NCBI GenBank assembly: GCA_039720395.1
Contig: CM077824.1
Span: 20,359,046-20,423,045 of the forward strand
Length of the DNA stretch: 64,000 nt
Source of the DNA: Liquidambar formosana
Taxonomy: Eukaryota; Streptophyta; Magnoliopsida; Saxifragales; Altingiaceae
Direction: 5' to 3'
Shown here: piece by piece, positions 8,972-23,900 of the stretch
Layout: the number at the start of each line of letters is the position of its first letter
How positions within the stretch are numbered: the stretch's first letter is position 1
Notes under the pieces: model-generated
The model's database searches: none
What the model was told of the DNA's origin: nothing
The model's input: only the letters and a program-made list of their open reading frames with translations
Translations under genes and position numbers: made by a program

Positions 8972-11900
8972 ATATTCTTCTTGTTGACGCTGTTGCTGTT
9001 GTTGTTGCTGCTGCTGCCGCTGCTGATGTTGCTGCAGCACACCTCTGTTAATATGCTGGTGGGAAGATAATAGATGCCTGCTTCTTCTCCATTTCAGGTA
9101 CTCCACAAGAAGTGAATTTGTGCTGATTGCGATCCCAAACCCAGTGAATGACGAAAGTAGTACCGAGAGAACTGGGTTTACATTGAGCTGCATGTTCAAA
9201 CAAATGTGTTAGAAGCATGAACTCCCTCCCCGTTGCCTCTTCTTTTTAATTGATGAACACAACAGCCAATCATGTAAGATGAACAAAGCCAGGGAAGAAT
9301 CTGGTCCTGCTTACTAGAGAATAAAAGATATGAGCGAACAAGATCACTATTGCAAACTGGAAGGAAGCATAAGCCCATATGTAACTCTTGCTCACTGCCA
9401 CCACCAAATATCATGAAGTCTTTAGTCATAATAATTCAAGGAATAATGGAATGCTCAATCAAATTGCAAGCAAAGATGACAGTGAGAGAAGTGCAAAAAG
9501 TGTTAACGAGTACTATGCAGGGTATTCTGGTCCTTCCAATATCGTGTTGCCGTAAAAAAAATGAGGGCGTGTCCCAAAATAATTCACTTTTTTTTCTTTT
9601 TTTTTTTTTTTATTTTATAATATTTGTAATATGGCTGTACTCTCTTCTTTATTTATTTTTTAAGACTATAATGAAGTTTACATGGTATCCAGGTATATCT
9701 GATCCATATTACTGTCTTTCTCCCCAAGTCTCTGGTTTTTTTTTAATCCTTCTAAATGTCAATTTATTGTGCCTTGAGAGATCTAAACCTCTTTGATCTT
9801 TTTTTCTACATGAGATCACTCTCTTTCTCTCCTTTCTATTCCAACCAAAAAGTAGTTCACATGGTATCAAAGCATATCTGTTCCATAATACTCTTTGCTT
9901 CCCCCCAGGGTTGTCTCTTCCTTCTACCGGAGATTGGCCGTTGATACACGATCCGAGCCATTAATTCCTTTCTATTCATTATTATATTTATTACTTAATA
10001 CCAAATCAGACCAAATACACTGTTACACCCTTCTAATTGTCCATATCTTGTGGCTAAATAATTTTAACCTTTTCATCTACATGAGATCACTCATTGCTCC
10101 AAGGCTCTCCAATAACAGATTGACTGAATCAAAATAATAAACAAGCAGCAGCAGCAATGCTGCCATCAGGCATCCATATAGCTAATGTAAGTACTGAGCA
10201 TCAAACAGATAGCATATCGTCTTCCGCGCACCCGGGCGGAGGGACCCCACCAGGATCTGCTGATGCTGGTTATGGAGTTAGCTTGTTGATCCAATTAAAT
10301 TTGATTTGGCGGGTTTTAAACCCCTCCAACAATGAGATGTATTTTTAATGCCAATTCCAATATCAGTGCTTCGTGCATTGTTGGACTTTGGACACTGAAA
10401 GTAGCATACTCCCAGACCCTTCGGTACTAATATTATGAACACCAGATTCTTTTCCAACAATGGGTATCAATTGAAAGGTTTCAAGGATTTTATATATCCA
10501 GAATCAATCAGCTGCACTGTTTCATAATCGGTCAATACTTGCAACTGGTTTCTGCATACTGCTCCATATTTTAAACCTATTTCTGTCTACACACAAGGCA
10601 AAAATATCGACAATTGGTTTCTCTTAGTGCCATCAAAAAATGACACAACTGGTATTTCTTTGTGCAACTGGAGAATTATTAAGGATTTCAAGATTTTCAG
10701 AATTGTAAATGCAGTCAGCTGCCCTATATCTTCTGCTTCATTTTTCAAACCCGTCTCACTGCATACAAGTCAAAAAATTATAGCTGACAGGTTTCTCTTC
10801 ACTTCTCTATATTTTGAGCTGTTACTGATCAAACAAAAGCTGACCGACTGGTTTCTCATTGTGCCATCTAAGTGAGCACCCTATGTTGCATGAACTTTGA
10901 AATGACAACACAGAAAATCTTGAAAAAATAAGACATGGAAATGGCAAGGAAAATGATATATACGAATATGTAGATGCAGACACATAACAAAATCTTTCTA
11001 TAGTGAAAAGTTAAGGGAAAAAAGGAACACATTCCAAATGTCCACTCTGCATCCAGGGTTGTCTTCATCATTTTTGTATCCAAGCAGTGTCGAAGAAGCA
11101 ATGAAATAGACTCTAATAAACAAATTAGATTCACAATATTGTAAATAAAGTGTGTACACGATAATTATGTGGTGTGTTGTAAGTTTTCTAAGAGGTAACT
11201 CTTATAATTCTCATTGATTGGAGAAGGGTTTGACTTGAGAGGAGGAGTAAGATGTGTGACAATGGCAGAATGAAGGAGCTTGCAATAGGTGCGACTAAGT
11301 TAAGGATATGTTCAACCAAGAGAATACGAGATGGTTGCAACTGAAGAAGAGCGACAAAGAGAGACTCGATGCTAGGCTTTTCTACTAGAAAGGAAGAACC
11401 TATTGCTACGACTAGTAAGAAGGAACAGAGAGTGGGACTGTATTGGAAAGATTCGAGAAGCTACGAGGAACAAAGGACTAGTGCGATGAGATGCAACAGA
11501 TCTGGGAAAGATAAGAGAGATGCTTAGGGTTAAGCGATGAAATTGATCTAAGTCTGGTTTGGGTCACGAGATGCTTAGGGTCTGTGCGATAGTTTCTTCT
11601 GGTTTGATTACTACGTTTTACGACTGCTATAAGATTGTGATTGCTATGATTGATTGCTACAGGGTATGAGTGTACAACTAGTGCTTCACAGTGCAAAGGA
11701 TGAAACAAGGAGTTGTCGATTCAACTGGTTTCGATTGATGTTCAGGGAGGGAGAAGATGTGCAACAGAGCTTCAAGGAGAGAACAAGAAGTTGTGGCAGC
11801 GCTAAGGCTCTAAAACCATGTAAGTCTTCTAAGAATTAACTCTCATAATTCCCATTAATTGAAATTAAAGAACCTATTAAAAGCATATAAATAGAGGTCA

Positions 11901-14900
11901 AACCCTTTAAATTAGGAAACTAACACTAATAACCCTAATATGACTTAAAAGACTAAATTACCCTTACTAAAATAAAATATTACATCTCACATGTGTGAAG
12001 CACAAAAGTTGAGCACCGCTCAGCAAATAAAAAATATAGATTAATAGCAAATTTAAACCAAGTGATATACATCATACATCTATGATATTATATATATAGG
12101 ATAACACATTTTATATGTAATAAATTTTTTTTTTTTTTTTTTTGTGAAATTATTTTGTTAGTCCTTGGCTCTCAGTACATATAAGGAGAGCCTTAGAGAT
12201 TCTGAAGTTTGACTATTATTGATGGGGACATCAAGCATAGTCTAGAATAGGGTGGCCCAGCTTGGCCTATTGACTTGAAGACCGAGGCTACTTATTTTAT
12301 TTGAGAGTTTTTACTATATTTGCTAGACTTGAGGCCCAAGTTCCTTGAAGCCCAAGTTTACCACTTTTGATGTAAATGGAGTCCTATATAAAGGCTCCAT
12401 AACTCTTTAAGAAATTAGCTTATGATGATTTAAAATTTGGTGTTTTGTTTACAGTTTGATGTCGATTCAAAACCCCCCCTAGGGGTCGATTCTTAGGGTT
12501 CTTTTCTGTTGGTGGATCCCAACCCTAGGTGTTGAAGCCTAAGGCTACTCCCTTTCTCCATATTTCATCTGTTCGACCCCTTAGGTTTCAAGCCTAGGGC
12601 TCCCCCCTTTCGTCTTTTGGTGCATTCCAACCCCTTAGGTGTTGATTCCTAAGGTTTCCCCCCTTTCATCTTTTCCCACCCACACTAATTCATTCTTTGT
12701 GCTGCATCAATTATCTTGGTGCTCTGGTGGAGGATTAAGCTTGCTTCAAGAAGTAAAAGTACTTCATCAACAAGACATTGGATTTTCTCTGATAATAGAG
12801 TAGTCCCATTACTTCAAATTATATGAAGGCTGGTTGCCACTCTGCTGGAAACACGGAGAACAAGCAGAGCCAAAAAAAAAAAAAAAAATTCTAACCATTG
12901 CCAACCATAATAGAGCAGAAATTCACAACCTTGGGAAATTTCTTAGCTTGTACTAGAGGATTTTCTCATCAAGATGAGCATATAACTATGGTTGGGTAAT
13001 GGCACAAATAGAAATAGTCCCAACCATAAAATAATAAACCAAACTTATAAAATTGCAAGATATTTTTAATGATTTAAATAGCAGACCAAATCAAATGGGT
13101 CAAAATTTGTACGGTCGACATTAGCTCATTCACACACAATTGGTTCTCTTGCTACTCTATAGTCCTATGAACATTTCAAGGGGAGCAGTGATGCAGGACA
13201 GCCTCACAAAAATAAAGAAAAATAAGAAAGAGGGAGAAAACCTCAGGAATTGGCACCTAAGGTTGTTTGGAGTCGACACCGAACAAGAAAGGATTAAAAA
13301 TAATATATAAAAAAAGCCTAGGAATCAACACGGTGGTTTGGAGTCTAAACCAAACCTAAGAAAAGCTTCAATCTTTAATTTTAATTCATCATAAACTGCT
13401 TCTTAAAGAAATATTGGAGCCTCTACATAGATCCAATTACATCAAAATTGGTAATATTTAACCAAAAATTTAGAAAGGTAACAATGCATTTATTCCATAA
13501 ATAAGCTAAAATAAAATTGGAAAGTCAGTTGAGAGCTTGGTCGCGACTCACAAAGCAAGTGCTAATCTGTCTTGGTCTAGGTTCAATGTTCATCAAGTAG
13601 TGTAAGTGATTGTTGAGTATGATGGATATTCTGGTCATTTTACCATAATGTAATTATTTTTAACATAATAAATATGAGAGGCTGCCCCAAAAGAATGGAT
13701 ATTTCTTTTGTAACATCCCGGATAATTATTATTTTTTCATTTTGAGTTACATTGGAGTTTAATTTTCTTTGGAAAATCTAGACATTATTTTATGCAAATG
13801 AAAGATTTTGGAGTACAGTAGAAATTTTAATAGAGTTGCGGTCAATTTTTAATTAAAAAATTTGAGATCTCTAGAAAGCTCCACTGTCTTCTATAGATAC
13901 ACAACATTTAGTGGAGGTTAAATTCGTAAAGGTGTATATTACGTGGAAGATGCATATATAAGGGTGGCATGTTATATTTCCAAGTGTAGTGGTAATATGC
14001 TACAAGGTCTCCACAAGTGACAGCACATTATGATTAATATATTTATATTTCATTTACTCTTTTATATATCTATCTATATATATATATATATATATCCTGC
14101 GAGAAGAAAAAGGACATTGTTTGGGTAAGAAATTGAGAGAAATATGGGGTTTGGGATAGAGCCAAGAGAATATGGAAAAGTGGAGGGAGTAACTCTTGTG
14201 TACATTTTTGGAGATTTCGAATTTACAACAACCATAGGTAGGGGTTTTAATTCTTATTCAATAAGTTATGCTAATTTTGATATATAAATTGAGATTTGAT
14301 TTTGGTAGGGTGATAATATTGATAATGATATTATTTGATGTCATGATTATGATGATTGATTTTATTATGGGGGAATTGATTTGTTATTGATCGTTCGATT
14401 ATATCTGAGGTGTATGATTTAAAATTCGCATTATTTGGTTTATCTATTATTTTGAATATAAATGCATGAATTGCATGTGATATTTGAAACATTATTTATT
14501 GTAAGGAATTAGATTTCCTACTGGGCAGTTGTCACTTACCCCAATATAGTTTCTAGTAATCGTTGTTGGAGGCACATAGTAGAATTAGGGTTGAGATTTG
14601 AAGAGATTACCGTGTTCATTTATTTTATTCGTATATTGATCATTTTTGGGTTAGCCATAGCTTTCCGCAGCTATATTATATTTTGTAATTTTAAAGGAAA
14701 ATCATTTTTGAAGAGTTTATTTCTTTATGGAGCTCACAAATTTGAATGTGTTTTGCGGTTGTTACATCTTTCTTAATCCTTATTTCTCCTACTTTTACTT
14801 CTCCCCATTTTCCTCTTGTTAAATTGAAGCTTACCAAAAACACAAAGCAAAAGATTTAAGAGAATGTGATGAAGGCATAAATCGATATTTTGCAAGTATT

Positions 14901-17900
14901 GTAATAATGCATTTGGCAAAGTTTTATTGTGTCTTTCCTAGGAAATTTTTAGGTCCAGATTAACCATCAAATATTCTAAAAAGAGCATTCTCAATAGTAT
15001 AGATAGTGAGGCCCTTACAATAGTTATTTCCATTATAAAAAAAAGCCACTACTTCTCTACATTCATATTTCTAAATTAATCAGAAGCACTAAGGATTTTA
15101 CCATTACAATGGCTGTTTCATGCAAAAGATTCACTAGCAAAGAATGAATTGGGATTATGGGAAGGAGCCATCTTCTGCTAGTATCATAATAATGGCATCT
15201 AACAAAATTGCATGGTTGGGGGTTTTCTTGGTTGGAATTGAACAAAGGGACAACTCCAATTAAGTGAACAGAATGGAGTTTTCTACAGAATACAACGCGC
15301 GCTCACACACACACACAGAATCACAGATTAATTTTATGACATTAATTTCAGTATGTTCACTTATATTTCAGATAAAAATGGACGCAAAACTATGAATTAT
15401 ATTCCTATCTTTCAATTAACACAGCAATGCAAGGAAAAGAATCTTTATATGTGATGATAAGAGTAGACAAAATAATATAATAAAACTTACCCATGGTCGA
15501 AGCTATCAAGGATGAAAGGAGACCTAATACACAAGAGAAAGGTAAAGAAATGGCAAGAGCACGAGGGCCTAGACTGGAAACCTGCTCAAATCAAAAGCAA
15601 TAATGCCAATCAAAAATAAATCTGGAATATAATGAGAGAAAACGATTAAAAGAAAATTTAATAATGAAATAACAAAGAAAAAAAGCCAGTTGTGGATGCA
15701 CAGATAATACATCAAAGAAAAACTATTCAGGCCGCACGTTGCAACTGCAAATGATTGCTTCCCTATCCATGAACACTTATTTCAATTTGTTGAGCTTCCA
15801 AAAGAATCAATATATGACATAGTTATGATCATTCAATTAAATCAACTTTAAATAGGAGAGTTGAGGGTCTTGATCCCTTGCAAGTTTCCCTACATCCTAT
15901 TATGAAAAATTCTCATTATCTATACAGCTCCAGTCCTATTAAATCGATAATATATGTAATGTTTACAAAATAGTTCATCACTCAAAATTATTGAAATATT
16001 ATCAAAGGGAATTTGAGATATGAGTGTCACCAGATGATGGATGGCTTAATGATTAGAATGGACTTTATCAAATAGACTACATTCAATAATACAAATAGGA
16101 AAACAGAAAGAATGGGATAAAAGCCTGTCATCCAGGGGATGACCTTGGCAGATACCACTCTGTAATGTCAAATAGTGACAAGCACCATGAACAGGTTTGG
16201 CATAAATAAATTAAAGATGTATACCAGCAGTTGCTCCAAAAAGCAGAAATAGGCAAGCATGCTGACCATGACAAGAACTGGTACATCCTGCCAGACCCTG
16301 TCAAGCATGAAATAGAACATCCTTACGAAGTCCACAAATAAATTCAAGTAGACGACATATAATTAGGCCAAAACAATTAAGGAAATTTTGGAAAAATCAT
16401 AAGAGAAAGATCAACAAAAATGCATTCCAGGGATGCACCCTATAGACAAAAAGGTGTGTTCAGTTTCAGACTTTCAGGTAGACAAACACTCTCATACTTG
16501 GGATGAATCTGGTCTCTCATAACAATACTTTTATCTTCTTTTTAAAATTAAAAAAATAAAAAAAAATTAATGATAAACTTGTAACATGTGCATAAACATC
16601 TACATATACATTTGCTGAATGCTGATCTGCAGATGACATACTCATACACACAGCCAATGGTGATCAACCATCTGACCTATGGATGAATATGCAACGACGT
16701 ATGTTGTACACTTTTTGAACAGAGTGAAAATTCTCTTGGGCAGAAGGAAGAAAAAGATATTGAGGAAATAAATCAAGACATGGCAATCGTGGATGGGATC
16801 AAGAGCATATGGAAATGAATCAATCTTAGGTGGAGCCGTGGAGGGCCCAAACAAGTATATGAAGCCATGTCAAATTTTATAATTAACCAATGTGGGATGT
16901 GGTATTTTCCCAACACTCCCCCTCACGGGAAGGCATCTTGATTGAAGCTAAATAGCAGGATAAAAAGGTACTAGTCTATATTAACATATTTATATACACA
17001 CACACACATATATTTTCTTTGTTATGTAGTGAATGTTCCATTTATATATATATATATACACACACACATATATTTTCTTTGTTATGTAGTGAATGTTTCA
17101 TAATAAATGGATTATGGACTTTTATCAACCACATTTAATTTCAACAAAGACCATGAAAGCATACCCATATAAAATAAATAAGACTATAGATTAGCAGGAA
17201 CTATTTCAGCCTGGCTTAGATGACTTGCTGCCTAAGAAGCACGGATATGGATACAGATACGGATACGGGATTCGACACGATATGGATATGCCGATTTGGC
17301 AATTCTAAAAAAATGTAGGACATGATACGGCAGAGATACATTAAATAAATAACTATTTTAATATTTATATTTAGTCTAAAACATCAATAAAGCCACAAAT
17401 ACAAATATGTATGATAATATGACTTTATTTTGTACACAGTACTATATTATAATAAAGCCACAAATAGAAAGATGTAAACAATATTAGTGTATCACATATT
17501 CACATATCAACATAGCATCATTAAATCATTGATAATCAATTAATCACTACTATAAAAACATACATATCTATCCCATATGTATCACAGATATTTTGTTTTA
17601 AATTTTACCTTGACGCTTTTTAAAATTTTCATTTAAACTCATTTTTTTTAAAAATAAAAATAATAATTGCGAAATGACCCCTAGCCGTATCCCACCATAT
17701 CCAAAATGTATCGGTGCCGTATCCAAACATATCAGTACGGTATCCAATGTTGTGACACTATTCCAATACGTACGGAACATATCTGATACGTATCGGGGCG
17801 TATCGGTATCCAATACGGATTCAAGAGGGGTTTTGGAGTATCCATGCTTCCTAGCTTGCTGCCTAGTTTTAGATAAATTACTAGTTGTCTAAGCCCACAG

Positions 17901-20900
17901 ATGCCTGTGATCATATGGGATATCCAAGCTATCCTGCACATGATCAAAGCTGGTCCTTACATATATATATCTATATATAGATATCTATATATATATATAT
18001 ATTAACAGGCCACAGGTAGACGGTGACACTGACAATGATCAATGACTAGGATGTCATGCTGCTCAAAGTTTCTTATTTCAAAATTCAAAATAAAGAGTGA
18101 ACAACCAGGGTTTCATAGATGTAAATAGCTAGAATTATCACAACTTGCCTGTAGCGAGTGACTTCCCTCTGCTGTAGCACGGTTGGTGGCCGTCTTATAA
18201 CAGTCCGAGGATTCTGTATCTTCAACAATGTAACTGGCAGATTTTGGACATCCTGCTTGCAAACATCACATGTCTTGTTTCCTTTAATGCTAAACCACTT
18301 CACAGCACACTCTTGATGAGCAAGTGCAAGCTCCCCTTTACAGCTACACTCCAACTTAAGAGTATCACCTCCTTCCCCAAGCTCAATCAGACAAATTCTA
18401 CAGACAGCTTCTTCTTCAGGAATATCTTCACCAGCATCCTCACTAGCTGTACTAAACATGTTGCAAAACGTAACAGAGAGTGACTAACAAGATAATCCAT
18501 CTATAAAATGAATTATCAATGAGAACGGAGCAGAAAAAACTATGACACAATTTTAGCCCAACGTGTGAATTACCACCGTTGTAAATGTAATGCATATAAT
18601 GCAAACAACGGAGAGGTTACAAACGCAATCTGGCCATCTAAGAAGAGCATGCCACTGACAAATCAGAACGCTTTCATAACTGCCAATTTTTCTAATAAAT
18701 GCGATAGATAAACACAAATATTTAATAGGTCAAAGAGCAATTACCTTTATTATCTTCAAAACTAGAAAAAGAAAATTGCGTTTTTAAGAGATTGTTTGAA
18801 ATTATGTTTTATTACTTCCTTCTAACGATTAGCAAGAGACTACATCAACTATTAATCATTTCTGAATTATGTGAAGGCAATGAATTACCAAATAATGGGT
18901 GGAGTAAAGGATTTAACCACACTCGGTTGCACACATTATTGATGCAGCTTGGCAGGACACAATTAAGTCCATAAAATGAGAATCATCACTCAAATGAAAG
19001 GACACTAGAAAGGACTAGAAATGGATGCAAACATATAGGAAATCACAGTAAAATAACATGGGTTCTCTCAATTTCTGGCAGTAAATTCACATTGGTAATT
19101 GCAAATGATTCCATGCAATCAAGCAAAAACCAAGGGATGGAAAAAAACATTGGTTAGGGTTGGTTCCGAGTTGGAAAACAGCCTGGAACAACCATTTTCT
19201 GTCCAAACCAGAACACACCCAGAACCCCGATTTCAGGCGGCACTAGTTGCCCAAACCTGGAGCCATCTTGACTTTAGACAACCCTGAACCAAACCAGCTT
19301 CTCCCAAAGGACATAAGATTATATATTTTATAATATTTATAATTATACATAAAACTTGATGAAATGATAATTATACATTATACTTGATGAAATAATAATT
19401 ACAATTTTTGACATTCATAATTATATTTATATTGACTAATTGAGTATTTAATTTCTATTTTTTTTTTTTAATTACTTATCTTTTACAGTTTAAACAAACC
19501 AGGCAGGCTAACTTGGGTGTTAGGCTGCAGTCTTGTAGTCAGTGGAAGGGAGGTCTTCCATTCCAGAAGAGATTTGAATTTCACTCTTCTCCCCATTCAT
19601 CATCTCCCTGTGGGTTGACTTATCTAAACAAAGTCAAGCCAGTTTTCTAATCAAAACGCTGCAGAACTCATTTCAAACCTTTTTAATATCAAAATAAGGC
19701 AATAAGGCACACTGGACTCTAACTGAATCATCAAATCATGACTTGCAACTGAAATCAGAGGTCAATTGTCGACAAATTGACAAATTTTTCATTTAGCCTC
19801 AATGAATCATCCTTATCCAAACCTACTCCAAAGTCACCCAAAACTCAAACTAAGCTTAGGAATGCCATCCTCAGGCTCAAACAATCATAATGAAATGAAT
19901 TGGGTGAGAATCAGAGGTCAACTGAGAGTTTGATGTGTGAAATAACTAAAATGCCCTTAGTGAACATTTTGCTTTATTTCTCCTTTGAAACTCAACCAAA
20001 TCCAAAGCAAAAGATTGATTTTTTTTCCCCCCCTTAATACAATCCCACCAAAGCAATCGAGCATGAGACAAAATCAAAAACACCCATGTTACACTATCCT
20101 CAAGGGAAAAGGGTAGGGTATGGAAATGAGGTGTCTACAATGAGCTATACGGAATTTAATAAAATCAGAAATGCTTTAAATTTTGCTCATAGAAACAAGT
20201 TCAGGGAAGTTATTACTATTTAGTTTCCACTTTCCAGGATTTAGACTGTATGGAAAACCACCAAAGGATGATATATGAAGTTGGCCGCATATTAGCATGG
20301 GAATATAACAAACAATGAAACAGATGGTGAAATAAAGTCCTCTCAGCAACTGCAATCCAGAAAATAATAAAATGTGCTATTTTGCCTCACCTGGTGGGGA
20401 CTCAAATGATCAAAGGAAATAAGAAGGAAAAAACAACACATAAATGTCTAGGTAATCATCCAAAATCAAACTATCCCTCATATACGTTTCGTATGAAACT
20501 TTTATTAGATTTAAAGATTCAATAAATAAATAAAAGAACACGGGGCACATGCAAAAGGTCCAAATTTTGTGCTCGGATATCCCCTCCATTACATATGCAA
20601 TTATTTCCTCATTAATGGAAACAAAGAAAGAAGAAAGGAACACAAAATTTTTTTAGTAATCATCCAAAATCAAAACTTCCCTCCTAAGGGTTTTACATAA
20701 AACTTTTAGTAGGTTTAAAGTTTCAGCATCTAGTTTCTTTTCAGATTCAGGGACCAAACATGATTAGAATGGATCAAGTGACGCATTAAATCGACCAGTT
20801 ACCTATAGCTCTCCATGTGTTGCCTTCATTGTGTGGTCAAAGAAGGGACAGAATTCCTCAATTGAGATCATCATGTTTTTATTCATGGTGAGAACCAGAT

Positions 20901-23900
20901 TCATTAATTCAACAGACATGAATGCATCTTTTCAACAACTAGTCTTAACATTTTTTTTGTTTCTCATGTTTTTTTCAAAGTTGCTCAATTTCAGCATACA
21001 TAGCCTCTTCTGATTGCCACCACATCGGAATTCATTCTGGGGCATATTCTTTCAGCATAAAACTCCAACCATAATAAGGGTCTCAAGAATCCATGCATGC
21101 CAAACCTGCTCTAATATCAAATTTTTCTGTCCTGATGAGACCATTACGGCGTCATACAACAGCTAAGTGCAGCATAGTGAAATTAGTTCCTAATATAAAA
21201 AAGCAGAAGAGTAATAAAAGAAGGATGTGGAAGAAAATAACTAAGGGAAATGACCAGAGTCTCTCAACTACGTGCAACAAACTCACTCATGTAGCTTATT
21301 ATATTATCATTCTACAAGACCAAGCTAAAATACTCAATTTGGAATGAAGAGTCCCTCTCATTCCAAAAGTAGAGGAGGTATCTTTTAGAGAAAGATTATC
21401 AGATCATTATTATGCACAACATTTATGAGTTTGAGATAAGTAGAAAATTCATGAGTTAGAGATAAACAGGATATTAGCACCTACCAATTTCTGTAATTGG
21501 GGCATCATTTGGTGAGGCACCATCAACTGCTAGAGGACGAGGAGTTGCTGAAATTACACGGATCACACCTCCCATAGAGTCCGTCCGTCTTAAGCTTCTT
21601 GTTTTAACATTTACCGGAACCGACAATGAGCGTGTCATATATTGCTGAACTTCTAATTTCTGTAAGAAAACAGCATTCACTATGAAGAGTACAAAGAAAT
21701 ATGTCAAGTAGCTGTAATCATTTAATATAGAAAATCCCACATACAACTCCTACAAAAACAGTACATCACCAGTGAACAAAACGAATTTTAGGTGATAGAG
21801 GAAAAGAATGAACAATAGACTTACAGAAAAATCGGATTGACCATCCAAATTCCTTTCCTGAACAGACTCAGGACCTGAATTCGCAATTGGCGTAACTGGT
21901 AAAGAATGTGCTGTTTTTATTGATGAAGGGAAAAAAACCTTGTTAAGGGAATAAGCCTTTGAAGTAGAAGACTTTTCCAAAGAACCATCCGATGGCAGAG
22001 TATCTGGGACAATGAGAACTGTCTTCTCACCATCCTGATACAATTTTTTCACTCTAAAGCTCCTCTGAGGAAGCAGATTTCTCATGGATGATTTGAATTT
22101 GGCTGAACTTGGTCTGGGTGGCAATCCTGCTCTAGCAGAACTAGGACTCGATACTGAAGGAATGTCTATCCTTGAAAAAGACTCTGTATTTTCCAGAGAC
22201 CTTGCCGGTATTTGAAGAGAAGAGAGGTTTGGCCGTCTTGACTGCTGAACCAAGCTGGTTTCTTCACTTTTTTCCGGTTCATTACATATCTACACAACCA
22301 AACCCTTTCATCACTACATAGAATCAGATATAATATATTATCCAATTTGAAAACTAATCTAATCGGATATGATGGACAGATAAAAGCAAAAGAGAGAAAA
22401 TATGCAAACACATATAACGTAACTTCCAAGGGAAACTATGTAGGATGTGATACAACGCTCAAAGGTGAATAGTATTGCATATTGCATACCCGTTTTATGA
22501 AAAAACAAATAAATAAAATAAACTGATTTTCAGTATTTGAAATTGAAGCCATAAAAATATATTATAAAGAAGTCACTTGCGAAGCAACTGTTGAAAATAG
22601 CATTAGGCGTTACAGAGATACTAAATTTGGCTGTCCATTATGAAAGCACTATACAAAATTACAAACTATGTACATAAAATATCTTACGCTTCTAATTGTT
22701 CAGTTTTATAAAAATTATCTATACATGTAAATCACTGATTTTACTTTTCTTGTATGAACAAAAGCATTTATTATCTCCTGGGCCTCTTACGTATTCCCTA
22801 GGCGTTGCATAGACGCCTTTGACTACACAGTTCACCTTATTCGATCTGCCTCAATTTATGAAATACTTCTTTATACTATTTTTTTTCCTTTCCAAATTTA
22901 AGAAATGAACACTAAACCCACCTTACCGTATGGATGCACTTAACACCAGCTAGTATTGTGGTAAAGGCATGATACTACCTGTTAAGTTTCCAACCTAAAA
23001 ACCTAAACAGGTATATAAAGCCATGTCAAATTCAATACTTAGACGATGTGGGATGTGGGACTTCCCAACACTCCCCCTCACGTGTAGGCCTAAGAAGACA
23101 AGAACGAACCTATCATGTGGACAACAAAGAAGGGCTCACAGATAGAAACAAGCCCAAAAAAATGACAAGCTCTAATACCATGTTAAGTTTCTAGACTAAG
23201 ATTTTAGGTTGGAGAGCCCAAACAAGTAAATGAAGCCATGTCAAATTCAATATTGGGATGTGGGACTTCCCAACACTTCCATGAACACCCTCCAACTCGC
23301 TTACATTTTTCTTTCTCTCGATAGAAAACTTATATTCTATGAGTATTGTATTTAATATTGTTTTATTTCATATTCCTTCCTCTAATCAATTCCTACAATA
23401 TCAAAATTCCTATGACGACTTATTGAACTGTTCCTTCCTTTGTTTCAGAGGCCTAGCACAAGATATATGAGTTTGGGTACCAAAGTAAAAGATCCATACT
23501 CTACTTGGGATCGTGGATCAATGAAGAGAGCAGCTCGTAGATCAATGGAAGTATGATGCCAGTCTGAAAGCGAAAACCAGTAAAACACAAAGACCACAAC
23601 CCAACCCAAACAACAATAACAACAACAAAGTAAAGGTGTCTAAAAGTGCAGTTGAAGAACTCTAGGGTGGAAGCCCTCTTTTGGTCAAATAGTCTGCATC
23701 AGCAACAGTAGACCTTTTGACCCAAAAGAAATTTAATTCCCAAAGCCAAGAACGAGTCACCAATATGTCTAGTGAAATGAATGCATCTCTAAAACCACCA
23801 CTTTTCATTCCTACCCTACCTATCATGACCAAAAAAGAAACTCCCTAAACGACCACATGCTCAGGCCAAGGGAAACCTCTTCATTTAGCCCTTCCAACAA

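Larger units (their letters stand above)
16298..18148 (-). other. GC-AG intron (intron 4 of the RINGv gene)
   Basis: The only donor that keeps the frame with the next exon is AG|GCAAGT at 18149/18148. GC donors with this strong context are the known minor class of U2-type introns. The acceptor is TTGACAG|G at 16298/16297. Splicing splits an Arg codon after its second base and joins TRY-R to VWQDVPVL, matching the family. The intron also contains the Mutator-like element at 17233 and a partial TRIM at 16838. Confidence 0.85.
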
